Under the pieces are notes generated by a model. It was given only the letters and a program-made list of their open reading frames with translations, ran no database searches and was not told the origin of the DNA. DNA of 5,753 bases from NCBI GenBank assembly GCA_031254455.1, contig JAIRUI010000015.1, positions 1 through 5,753 of the forward strand, given 5' to 3'. How positions within the stretch are numbered: position 1 is the first letter of the stretch; the number at the start of each line of letters is the position of its first letter. Origin of the DNA: Chitinispirillales bacterium. GTDB lineage: Bacteria > Fibrobacterota > Chitinivibrionia > Chitinivibrionales > Chitinivibrionaceae. Both the position numbers and the translations under genes were made by a program. Of this stretch, positions 1 to 5,753 are shown piece by piece.

Positions 1-2761
1 TTTCGGCATTGTTTTCTTTGCAAGACAAAAAGTCGTTTGCCCATTCTTTCGCTCTCTCGTTAAATTTATCAACCGTCATCCTCATACCGAAAGCAAATTC
101 CGCATTATCTTCAAACAACGAATTACACCAGGTTGGCCCTCTTCCGTCGGCTCTCTTTGTGTATGGAGTAGTTGGCAAATTTCCGCCGTAAATCGACGAA
201 CAGCCGGTTGCATTTCCGATAATCAACCGATCGCCGAAAAGTTGTGTGAGCAACTTCACATAAGCTGTTTCGCCGCAACCCGCACATGCTCCGGAATATT
301 CAAAAAGCGGTTTGACAAATTGCGAACCTTTTACACTGTCTAATTTGAGCGTTGATGCATCGACATCAGGAAGTTTGCTCAAAAAGAAGTCGTAGTTTTG
401 AATTTCCTGCTCACGAATCGGAAGTTGATGCTGCATTTTAATAGGATCTGTTTTGCCTTTCATCGGACAAACTTCGACACACAATCCACAGCCGGTACAA
501 TCCTCTACCGCAATTTGAACCGTAAATTTTTTGCCTTCAAATTCTTTTCCTATAGCGTCTGCGGATTTGAACGTTTTCGGTGCGCTTTTGAGTAAATCCG
601 CGTCATAAACTTTCGGACGAATCGCCGCATGCGGACAGACAAACGAACAATTGTTACATTGAATACACGCTTTAGGTTCGTTGTTCCAAACAGGAACTTC
701 AACCGCAATGTTGCGTTTTTCGTATTGCGTTGTTCCAGTAATCCATTTTCCATCATCGGGCATTTGTGAAACTTTTACATTCGTTCCTTGTTGACGAAGG
801 AGCTGTTGGGTTACTTCCTTGACAAACGCCGGAGCGTTTGCAGGAACGCCTGCAATATCTTCTATCGAATTTGTAACGCCGCCATATTTAACTTCGTGAA
901 TTTGCGTAAGTCCCGCATCAACAGCGTCGTTGTTCATCTTAACGATTTTTTCGCCTTTTTTGCCGTATGTTTTTTGGATCGCATATTTAATAGCCTCGAT
1001 CGCTTTCTTTTCTTCCATCACTTGCGATATTTTGAAAAACGCGACCTGCATAATTGTATTGATTCGCGCCCCCAAACCAAGTTGTTCGGCAATTTTGATT
1101 GCGTCGATAACGTAAAATTTTAGTTTTTTATCGACGATTTGCTTTTGTACTCTTCCGGGAATTTTTGTCCAAACTTCGTCTGCCGAATATTCACTTGTCA
1201 GAAGGAATGTTCCACCTTCCATCGCATTTTTGAGCATATCGTATTTGGGAAGAAACGAGAAATTGTGGCAAGCCACAAAATTCGCTTTAGTAATAAGATA
1301 AGGAGCGCGGATTTGAGTCGGTCCGAAACGCAAATGAGAGGAAGTAAGCGTTCCCGCTTTTTTGCTGTCATATTCAAAATATCCCTGTGCGAATTTATCT
1401 GTTCCGTCAGCGATGATTTTAATCGTATTTTTGTTTGCGCCGACCGTTCCGTCCGAGCCGAGTCCGTAGAAAATAGCGCGATAAGTTTCGTTTCCTTCTG
1501 TCGTGAAATTTGCGTCGTATTGAAGCGAAGTTCCGGTAACGTCATCATTAATTCCGACTGTGAAGTGATTTTTCGGTTCTTTTTTGTCGAGATTGTCAAA
1601 AACCGCTTTCACCATTCCCGGAGTAAATTCCGCCGAACCCAAACCATAGCGTCCGCCGACTATACGCGGATATTCGCCAAATTTCTTTATTCCCAGTTCT
1701 TCCGCTTCGCCGATTGCGATTTTTACCGCCATATATAGCGGCTCGCCGATACTTCCAGGCTCTTTTGTTCTGTCTAAAACAGCGATTTTTTTAACGGTTG
1801 CAGGCAGCGCTTCAACAAACGCTTTTGCGTCAATCGGATGGAACAGACGAACTTTAAGAACACCGATTTTTTCGCCTTTTGAAGTCAAACAATCGACGAC
1901 TTCGTGAGTCGTTTCGCAGGCGGAACCCATAACAACTATCACTTTTTCAGCGTCTTTTGCACCGACATAGTCGTAAAGTTTGTATTGACGTCCGACGATT
2001 TTTGCGAACTTATCCATCTGCTTTTGGACAATTTCAGGAAGAGCCGTATAATATTTGTTTACGGTTTCACGTCCGGTAAAATATACGTCGGGATTTTGTG
2101 AAGTTCCCGCAATCATAGGTCTGTCTGGAGAAAGTCCTCTTTGTCTGTGAGCGCGAACCAAGTTATCGTCAATCATAGCGCGCATATCGTCAAACGACAA
2201 TTCTTCTATTTTCTGGACTTCATGCGAAACCCTAAACCCGTCGAAGAAATGAATAAACGGGATTCTGCTTTCAAGAGTCGCCGCCTGAGAAATAAGCGCA
2301 AAATCCATCGCTTCTTGAACGCTTGCCGAAGCCAGCATTGCAAAACCCGTTTGACGGCACGCCATAACGTCGGAATGGTCGCCGAAAATGTTAAGCCCTT
2401 GCATAGCCAGCGCACGCGCCGAAATGTGGAATACTGTCGGAGTCAATTCTCCTGCGATTTTGTACATATTAGGAATCATAAGTAACAATCCCTGCGAAGC
2501 CGTAAACGTAGTAGTCAAAGCGCCTGTCGCCAACGCTCCGTGAACCGCTCCCGAAGCGCCGCCTTCGGATTGCAACTCCGCCACGTGAGGAACGTTTCCC
2601 CAAATATTTTTTTCACCTCTTGCGGACTTTTCATCCGAAATTTCCCCCATCGGCGATGATGGAGTAATTGGGTAAATTGCAATAATTTCATTTGTGGCGT
2701 GAGCCACGTGCGCTACCGCAGAATTACCATCGTGCGGAACTTTTTTTCTTGAAACGGTCAT
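1..2761 (-). CDS. nifJ: Pyruvate:ferredoxin (flavodoxin) oxidoreductase, N-terminal ~920 residues, C-terminus off the left edge
   Basis: Cytoplasmic enzyme that oxidatively decarboxylates pyruvate with CoA to acetyl-CoA and CO2, passing electrons through thiamine diphosphate and three 4Fe-4S clusters to ferredoxin or flavodoxin. The minus-strand frame from the ATG at 2761 is open for 920 complete codons to the window edge. Domain order matches the single-chain family. YPITPSSPMGE (residues 30-40) and E66 and R116 lie in the pyruvate/TPP N-terminal region; T33, E66 and R116 align with T31, E64 and R114 of the Desulfovibrio africanus enzyme. GLGSDGTVGA (433-442) marks the CoA-binding domain. 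Two ferredoxin motifs follow: C699/C702/C705/C709 and C755/C758/C761/C765. C826, C829 and C854 match three ligands of the proximal cluster. The fourth ligand, the TPP-binding GDG motif and about 250-270 residues should lie beyond the edge. An AAGGGAG site 7 bases upstream supports the start. It lies 89 bases behind the malic enzyme gene, on the same strand. No frameshift was seen. Family assignment is very secure. Confidence 0.97.
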   Translation of the reverse strand, partial: MTVSRKKVPHDGNSAVAHVAHATNEIIAIYPITPSSPMGEISDEKSARGEKNIWGNVPHVAELQSEGGASGAVHGALATGALTTTFTASQGLLLMIPNMYKIAGELTPTVFHISARALAMQGLNIFGDHSDVMACRQTGFAMLASASVQEAMDFALISQAATLESRIPFIHFFDGFRVSHEVQKIEELSFDDMRAMIDDNLVRAHRQRGLSPDRPMIAGTSQNPDVYFTGRETVNKYYTALPEIVQKQMDKFAKIVGRQYKLYDYVGAKDAEKVIVVMGSACETTHEVVDCLTSKGEKIGVLKVRLFHPIDAKAFVEALPATVKKIAVLDRTKEPGSIGEPLYMAVKIAIGEAEELGIKKFGEYPRIVGGRYGLGSAEFTPGMVKAVFDNLDKKEPKNHFTVGINDDVTGTSLQYDANFTTEGNETYRAIFYGLGSDGTVGANKNTIKIIADGTDKFAQGYFEYDSKKAGTLTSSHLRFGPTQIRAPYLITKANFVACHNFSFLPKYDMLKNAMEGGTFLLTSEYSADEVWTKIPGRVQKQIVDKKLKFYVIDAIKIAEQLGLGARINTIMQVAFFKISQVMEEKKAIEAIKYAIQKTYGKKGEKIVKMNNDAVDAGLTQIHEVKYGGVTNSIEDIAGVPANAPAFVKEVTQQLLRQQGTNVKVSQMPDDGKWITGTTQYEKRNIAVEVPVWNNEPKACIQCNNCSFVCPHAAIRPKVYDADLLKSAPKTFKSADAIGKEFEGKKFTVQIAVEDCTGCGLCVEVCPMKGKTDPIKMQHQLPIREQEIQNYDFFLSKLPDVDASTLKLDSVKGSQFVKPLFEYSGACAGCGETAYVKLLTQLFGDRLIIGNATGCSSIYGGNLPTTPYTKRADGRGPTWCNSLFEDNAEFAFGMRMTVDKFNERAKEWANDFLSCKENNAE

Positions 2762-2768
2762 AAAAAAT

Positions 2769-2775
2769 CTCCCTT
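2769..2775 (-). promoter_or_regulatory. Ribosome binding site of nifJ
   Basis: On the minus strand this reads AAGGGAG, a strong Shine-Dalgarno match, 7 bases before the ATG at 2761. It fixes that ATG as the nifJ start, in agreement with the family-typical N-terminus beginning about 29 residues before the YPITP motif. Confidence 0.8.
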
Positions 2776-2797
2776 AAAAGTGTGTATTTTTGTTCGT

Positions 2798-2826
2798 ATC
2801 AATCATAAAATACTAAATGCCGTCAA
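2798..2826 (-). promoter_or_regulatory. Weak candidate sigma-70 promoter for nifJ
   Basis: In the 89-base gap between the malic enzyme stop and the nifJ start, the minus strand has TTGACG (2821-2826), one mismatch from the -35 consensus. It is followed after 17 bases by ATTGAT (2798-2803), which matches only three of six -10 positions. If real, nifJ could be transcribed on its own as well as by read-through from the malic enzyme gene. A gap of this size is long for strict translational coupling, so an internal promoter is plausible. The poor -10 keeps this tentative. Confidence 0.25.
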
Positions 2827-2850
2827 AACATTTATAGTAAAAAATCCAAA

Positions 2851-4134
2851 TTATCCTTTTATCCGTTCTGCTAATTCTTCAAGTTCTTTTTCGTATTTAC
2901 TCCAATCGTTTTTCGGCTCTTTTGCTACGCCGCTTTCGACAGCCGCTTTTGCCACCGCCAAACTTACATCGACTAATACGCGCGGATCAAGCGGTTTTGG
3001 AATGATATAATCCTTTCCGTATTCCATTTTGCTTGCATTATACGCCTGCAATACCGAGTATGGGACATCACCTTTTTTTGCCAAATTCGCAAGCGCAAAT
3101 GTCGCTGCGAGTTTCATTTTTTCGTTAATATCGCAAGCGCAAACGTCTAACGCTCCGCGAAAAATAAACGGAAACCCTAAAACGTTATTTACCTGATTTG
3201 GATAATCGCTTCGTCCGGTCGCCATTATACAGTCTGGATTTGCATCTTTTGCGTCGTCGTAACTGATTTCCGGATCGGGATTTGCCATAGCGAAAATTAT
3301 CGGCTTTTTATCCATTGATTTTATCATTTCTTTACTTACTAAACCACCTGCGGAAAGTCCGGCGAAACAATCGGCGTTCTCCATTGCGTCTTCAAGCGTA
3401 CGTGCGGAGGTTTCTACGGCAAATTCTTCTTTTGGAGTACCTGCAATATCGGTGCGTCCTTTGTAAATGACGCCTTTCCTGTCACACATTATTAAATTTT
3501 CTTTTTTTACGCCAAGCGCAATATAATGTTTTGCGCAACTTGTTCCCGCCGCGCCGGTTCCACTGAAAACGACTTTAATTTTTGAAATATCTTTCCCCTG
3601 CAGTTCTACAGCGTTAAGCAGCGCCGCACCGGAAATTATCGCCGTTCCGTGCTGGTCGTCGTGAAAAACCGGAATACTCATTCGTTTTTTTAGTTCTCTT
3701 TCTATATAAAAGCAATCAGGCGCACAAATATCTTCCAAATTTATTCCGCCGAAAGTCGGTTCCATCAACATTACCGCTTCAATGAATTTATCTTTGTCGC
3801 GTGTATTCAATTCCAAATCAAAAACGTCTATATCGGCAAATCTCTTAAATAAAACCGCCTTACCTTCCATAACCGGTTTCCCAGCCAAAGCACCTATATC
3901 TCCTAGCCCTAATACCGCCGTTCCGTTGGTAATTACCGCGACCAAGTTTTGCCGCGCCGTGTATCTGTTTGCAAGCTTGGGGTTTTTTTGGATTTCGCGG
4001 CATGGCTCGGCGACTCCTGGCGTATATGCCAAAGACAAATCCTTTTGGGTTCGACAGGGTTTGGTCGCCGTGACTTCAATTTTTCCGCGCCGTCCGCTTT
4101 CGTGGTAGTTAAGCGCCTCGTCTTTTGTAAACAT
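2851..4134 (-). CDS. maeB: Malic enzyme (oxaloacetate-decarboxylating malate dehydrogenase), short bacterial form
   Basis: Cytoplasmic enzyme that oxidises and decarboxylates malate to pyruvate and CO2 while reducing NAD(P)+. The 427-residue protein has the short bacterial layout: an N-terminal malic domain (about 1-160) and a Rossmann NAD(P)-binding domain (about 165-400). Visible motifs are YTPGVAEPC (37-45, catalytic tyrosine Y37), GLGDIGALAGKPVMEGKA with the catalytic lysine K92, metal ligands E134/D135 and D160 (in HDDQHGTAI), and the nucleotide loop SGTGAAG (191-197). ANPDPEI and RSDYPNQVNN follow in the C-terminal half. The fused phosphotransacetylase-like domain of the ~760-residue E. 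coli MaeB is absent; the protein ends naturally at the TAA at 2851-2853. Cofactor preference (NAD or NADP) cannot be read safely, so the symbol marks the family rather than proven NADP use. It is transcribed away from gltA and leads into nifJ, which consumes its product pyruvate. The start has a modest AAAAGG site 7 bases upstream. Confidence 0.95.
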   Translation of the reverse strand: MFTKDEALNYHESGRRGKIEVTATKPCRTQKDLSLAYTPGVAEPCREIQKNPKLANRYTARQNLVAVITNGTAVLGLGDIGALAGKPVMEGKAVLFKRFADIDVFDLELNTRDKDKFIEAVMLMEPTFGGINLEDICAPDCFYIERELKKRMSIPVFHDDQHGTAIISGAALLNAVELQGKDISKIKVVFSGTGAAGTSCAKHYIALGVKKENLIMCDRKGVIYKGRTDIAGTPKEEFAVETSARTLEDAMENADCFAGLSAGGLVSKEMIKSMDKKPIIFAMANPDPEISYDDAKDANPDCIMATGRSDYPNQVNNVLGFPFIFRGALDVCACDINEKMKLAATFALANLAKKGDVPYSVLQAYNASKMEYGKDYIIPKPLDPRVLVDVSLAVAKAAVESGVAKEPKNDWSKYEKELEELAERIKG

Positions 4135-4215
4135 TTTCTTGCCTTTTTTGCCGTTTTTTGTTGGAAATCATAAGAAAATACATTAGTTTCGATAGGCAAA
4201 TAGTATTTTTGGCGC

Positions 4216-4241
4216 AATTTATATGAATAATGAATATAATT
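4216..4241. repeat. Imperfect inverted repeat containing a tandem ATGAATA duplication (possible operator)
   Basis: AATTTATAT (4216-4224) and ATATAATT (4234-4241) are inverted copies apart from one extra T in the left arm, separated by 9 bases. Inside and overlapping the arms, ATGAATA occurs twice in direct tandem at 4223-4229 and 4230-4236. A related ATGAATG occurs at 4250-4256, over the gltA start codon. The element overlaps the TATAAT at 4235-4240, so a bound regulator there could block gltA. Short A+T-rich repeats arise easily by chance, so this is only a candidate. Confidence 0.3.
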
Positions 4242-4246
4242 AAGGG
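4242..4246 (+). promoter_or_regulatory. Ribosome binding site of gltA
   Basis: AAGGG lies 7 bases before the ATG at 4254 and decides between two nearby ATGs. The earlier ATG at 4250 is only 3 bases from this site and meets a stop after three codons. In the gltA frame the codon just before 4254 is TGA, so the reading frame cannot start further upstream. Confidence 0.8.
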
Positions 4247-4253
4247 CTTATGA

Positions 4254-5561
4254 ATGTATGATACTACCAAAATATCAGTAGGTAAAGCTAAACTCGAAAT
4301 TAACGGGAAAGTCGTCGAACTTCCGATTATTCAAGGGTCGGACGGCGGAATCGGCGTTGATATATCGACGCTTCACAAACAAACCAGGGCTATCGCTTTC
4401 GACAACGGTTTTAGCAATTCCGCATCGGCGTTAAGCGCAATCACCTATATTGACGGCGAAAACGGCATATTGCGTTATCGCGGTTATTCTATTGAGGATT
4501 TGGTTCATAACGCGACTTTTCGTGAAGTCGCATATTTAATGATAAGTGGAAAACTTCCCACACTTGACGAAGCCAAACATTTCAGCGTTTATTTAACCGA
4601 ACACTCTATGATTGATGAAGATATGCACCACTTTTTTGCAGGATTTCCAAGGACTTCGCACCCGATGGCGATTTTGGCGGCGATGGTTACTTCGCTTTCA
4701 AGTTTTTATCCCGAAATTATGCACGATGATGCAAATTTTAACGAAACTGCAGCGCGTCTTATCTCAAAAGTTCGTACTATTGCCGCGTTTTCATATAAAA
4801 AATCAAAAGGGCTTCCGCTTGTGTATCCGCAGGCGAATTTGTCTTATGTAGAGAATTTTCTAAATATGATGTTTGATACGCCCAGCCGTCCTTACGATAT
4901 AAAAAGCGACTTGCATCAAATGCACGCCAAAATTTTGGATAAACTTCTTATTCTTCATGCAGACCACGGACAAAACTGTTCTACAACCGCCGTGAAACTA
5001 GTAAGTTCTGCGCGGGTAAATTTATACGCGGCTATTTCCGCAGGTATTTGCGCGCTGTGGGGACCTTTGCACGGTGGAGCGAATCAAGCGGTCATCGAAA
5101 TGTTGGAAAACATAAAAAAGGACGGCGGAAACATCGAAAAGTACATAGAAAGAGCCAAGAACAAAGACGTTCGCCTTATGGGTTTCGGACACGCTTTATA
5201 TAAAAACTACGACCCCAGGGCTGCGCTTGCAAAAGAATTGCTTGGCGAATTTCTTGGAAAATGTCCGGTTTGTGAACCGCTTTTTGAAATTGCGCAGGAG
5301 TTAGAGCAAAAGGTACTTGCAGACGACTATTTTATTGAGAGAAAACTTTTCCCTAACATTGATTTTTATACGGGAATTATTTACAGAGCGCTTGGAATAC
5401 CTACGAACATGCTCACGGTAATGTTTGTTTTGGGACGTCTTCCAGGATGGATTGCACAATGGCGGGAATTGATGGGTTACGGAGTTAAGATTTTCCGTCC
5501 GCGGCAGATTTACATCGGACCGGACGCTCTAAAATATGTTCCGTTGAAAAACAGGAAGTAA
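4254..5561 (+). CDS. gltA: Citrate synthase, E. coli GltA-like
   Basis: Cytoplasmic enzyme that condenses acetyl-CoA with oxaloacetate to citrate and CoA, the entry step of the TCA cycle or of its oxidative branch leading to 2-oxoglutarate. The 435 residues are the usual length for the GltA type (E. coli about 427). The catalytic triad is visible: H273 in LHGGAN, H313 in GFGHALYKNYDPRA, and D370 in DFYTG. These match E. coli H264, H305 and D362 with nearly identical spacing. Substrate-binding arginines R322, R395 and R415 also line up with E. coli R314, R387 and R407, and H235 sits in the LHADH motif. The N-terminal extension (about 1-60) with the following DGENGILRYRGY is typical of the GltA type. 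One difference is HGQN at 238-241, where E. coli has HEQN. An in-frame TGA directly before the ATG and a good AAGGG site fix the start. queF follows after 9 bases, so the two are probably cotranscribed. A re-citrate synthase or 2-methylcitrate synthase is less likely: the former is unrelated, the latter is usually shorter at the N-terminus. Confidence 0.96.
   Translation: MYDTTKISVGKAKLEINGKVVELPIIQGSDGGIGVDISTLHKQTRAIAFDNGFSNSASALSAITYIDGENGILRYRGYSIEDLVHNATFREVAYLMISGKLPTLDEAKHFSVYLTEHSMIDEDMHHFFAGFPRTSHPMAILAAMVTSLSSFYPEIMHDDANFNETAARLISKVRTIAAFSYKKSKGLPLVYPQANLSYVENFLNMMFDTPSRPYDIKSDLHQMHAKILDKLLILHADHGQNCSTTAVKLVSSARVNLYAAISAGICALWGPLHGGANQAVIEMLENIKKDGGNIEKYIERAKNKDVRLMGFGHALYKNYDPRAALAKELLGEFLGKCPVCEPLFEIAQELEQKVLADDYFIERKLFPNIDFYTGIIYRALGIPTNMLTVMFVLGRLPGWIAQWRELMGYGVKIFRPRQIYIGPDALKYVPLKNRK
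5553..5558 (+). promoter_or_regulatory. Probable, widely spaced ribosome binding site of queF
   Basis: AGGAAG in the last codons of gltA is the only purine-rich match before the queF ATG. The spacing of 12 bases is longer than the 7 bases seen for the other genes here, which suggests weak independent initiation or translational coupling with gltA. Confidence 0.4.
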
Positions 5562-5570
5562 TCGCAGCCT

Positions 5571-5753
5571 ATGAACGAAAAATGTTTGATTTTGCTTGAA
5601 GACGCCGTAAGAAACGGGGAACTACCCAAATTAGAATTTTTTGATTCGCCGTTTTCCTTGCAAAACACAAACAACGTTGTAAAAATTATTTTTCCCGAAT
5701 TTACTTGTTTATGCCCAAAAACCGGTTATCCTGATTTTGCTTCAATCGAAATT
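5571..5753 (+). CDS. queF: NADPH-dependent 7-cyano-7-deazaguanine reductase (preQ0 reductase), N-terminal 61 residues, continues off the right edge
   Basis: QueF reduces the nitrile of preQ0 to the aminomethyl group of preQ1 using two NADPH, a cytoplasmic step in making the tRNA wobble nucleoside queuosine. The frame from ATG 5571 is open for 61 codons to the window edge. The family signature FPEFTCLCPKTGYPDFA is at residues 41-57. C48 matches the catalytic cysteine (C55 in Bacillus subtilis QueF) and D55 the catalytic aspartate (D62), with the same spacing of seven. The signature near residue 45 indicates the short, single-domain type (about 120-165 residues in total) rather than the longer two-domain E. 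coli type, in which the cysteine lies much further in. The NADPH-binding part and the substrate-binding residues are outside the window. The gene begins 9 bases after the gltA stop. The only Shine-Dalgarno-like sequence, AGGAAG at 5553-5558 inside the end of gltA, is 12 bases away, so translation may rely on coupling to gltA. It was recognised from the motif alone, but that motif is very specific. Confidence 0.9.
   Translation, partial: MNEKCLILLEDAVRNGELPKLEFFDSPFSLQNTNNVVKIIFPEFTCLCPKTGYPDFASIEI

Larger units (their letters stand above)
4135..4253. promoter_or_regulatory. Divergent control region between malic enzyme and citrate synthase genes
   Basis: This 119-base A+T-rich gap must hold the start signals for both outward-reading genes unless each is read from elsewhere. 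On the plus strand there is a perfect TATAAT at 4235-4240 and a TTGGCG at 4209-4214, but their spacing of 20 bases is too long for a normal promoter. The TATAAT also sits directly before the gltA ribosome binding site. On the minus strand TATGAT (4167-4172) is a possible -10 for the malic enzyme, without a well-spaced -35. Two tandem ATGAATA copies (4223-4236) lie inside an imperfect inverted repeat. That the region is regulatory is nearly forced by the layout; the individual sites are uncertain. Confidence 0.6.

Noticed and set aside
788..1123. A 111-codon open frame on the plus strand
   Set aside because: Antisense shadow of nifJ in the same codon-aligned frame as the 199-codon one, without family features.
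1139..1738. A 199-codon open frame on the plus strand
   Set aside because: It lies entirely inside nifJ in the codon-aligned antisense frame. The nifJ strand gives an unbroken, motif-rich family protein, and the antisense product has no recognisable motif and no matching gene context.
2762..2850. A possible terminator between the malic enzyme and nifJ genes
   Set aside because: The gap is A+T rich with T runs on the minus strand, but I found no stable G+C stem before any run, so there is no support for a factor-independent terminator.
3782..4108. A 108-codon plus-strand frame and overlapping frames at 3933-4217 inside or over the malic enzyme start
   Set aside because: They overlap the conserved N-terminal motifs of the malic enzyme on the other strand or in another frame. 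Their translations are low-complexity shadows without recognisable domains.
4612..4851. A 79-codon plus-strand frame inside gltA
   Set aside because: It is in another frame within the well-conserved citrate synthase sequence, and the protein is a shadow rich in Arg and Leu.
1..5753. Signs of a mobile element, phage, CRISPR array, defence system or RNA gene
   Set aside because: About 97% of the window is explained by four conserved housekeeping genes. No repeats, transposase motifs, att-like duplications or structured RNA signatures were found.

Overview
The window is an ordinary stretch of bacterial chromosome. It holds four protein genes of central carbon and tRNA-modification metabolism, arranged as two divergent transcription units. 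A leftward unit carries a malic enzyme gene (maeB type, 2851-4134) followed by pyruvate:ferredoxin oxidoreductase (nifJ/PFOR, start at 2761, running off the left edge). A rightward unit starts with citrate synthase (gltA, 4254-5561), followed after 9 bases by the start of queF (5571, running off the right edge). The two outer genes are cut by the window edges.

The single-chain PFOR with its ferredoxin-type cysteine motifs points to a bacterium with anaerobic or fermentative metabolism. Shine-Dalgarno sites, ATG starts and A+T-rich gaps between genes are typical of bacteria. The phylum cannot be fixed from this window. Fibrobacterota or another anaerobic Gram-negative lineage would fit, but that is only an impression from the protein sequences.

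Region by region: 1-2761 is nifJ on the minus strand, 920 complete codons open without a stop or frameshift. 2762-2850 is a short A+T-rich gap with the nifJ ribosome binding site and a weak candidate promoter. 2851-4134 is the malic enzyme. 4135-4253 is the divergent control region. 4254-5561 is citrate synthase. 5562-5570 is a gap of 9 bases, and 5571-5753 is the N-terminal third or so of QueF. No RNA gene, mobile element, CRISPR array or convincing terminator was seen.

The three metabolic enzymes form a connected node. Malic enzyme makes pyruvate from malate, PFOR turns pyruvate and CoA into acetyl-CoA, CO2 and reduced ferredoxin, and citrate synthase condenses acetyl-CoA with oxaloacetate. 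The shared 119-base divergent region could coordinate them, but that is inference. QueF belongs to queuosine synthesis and looks like a passenger downstream of gltA. I found no evidence of an undescribed system. The observations below are modest.
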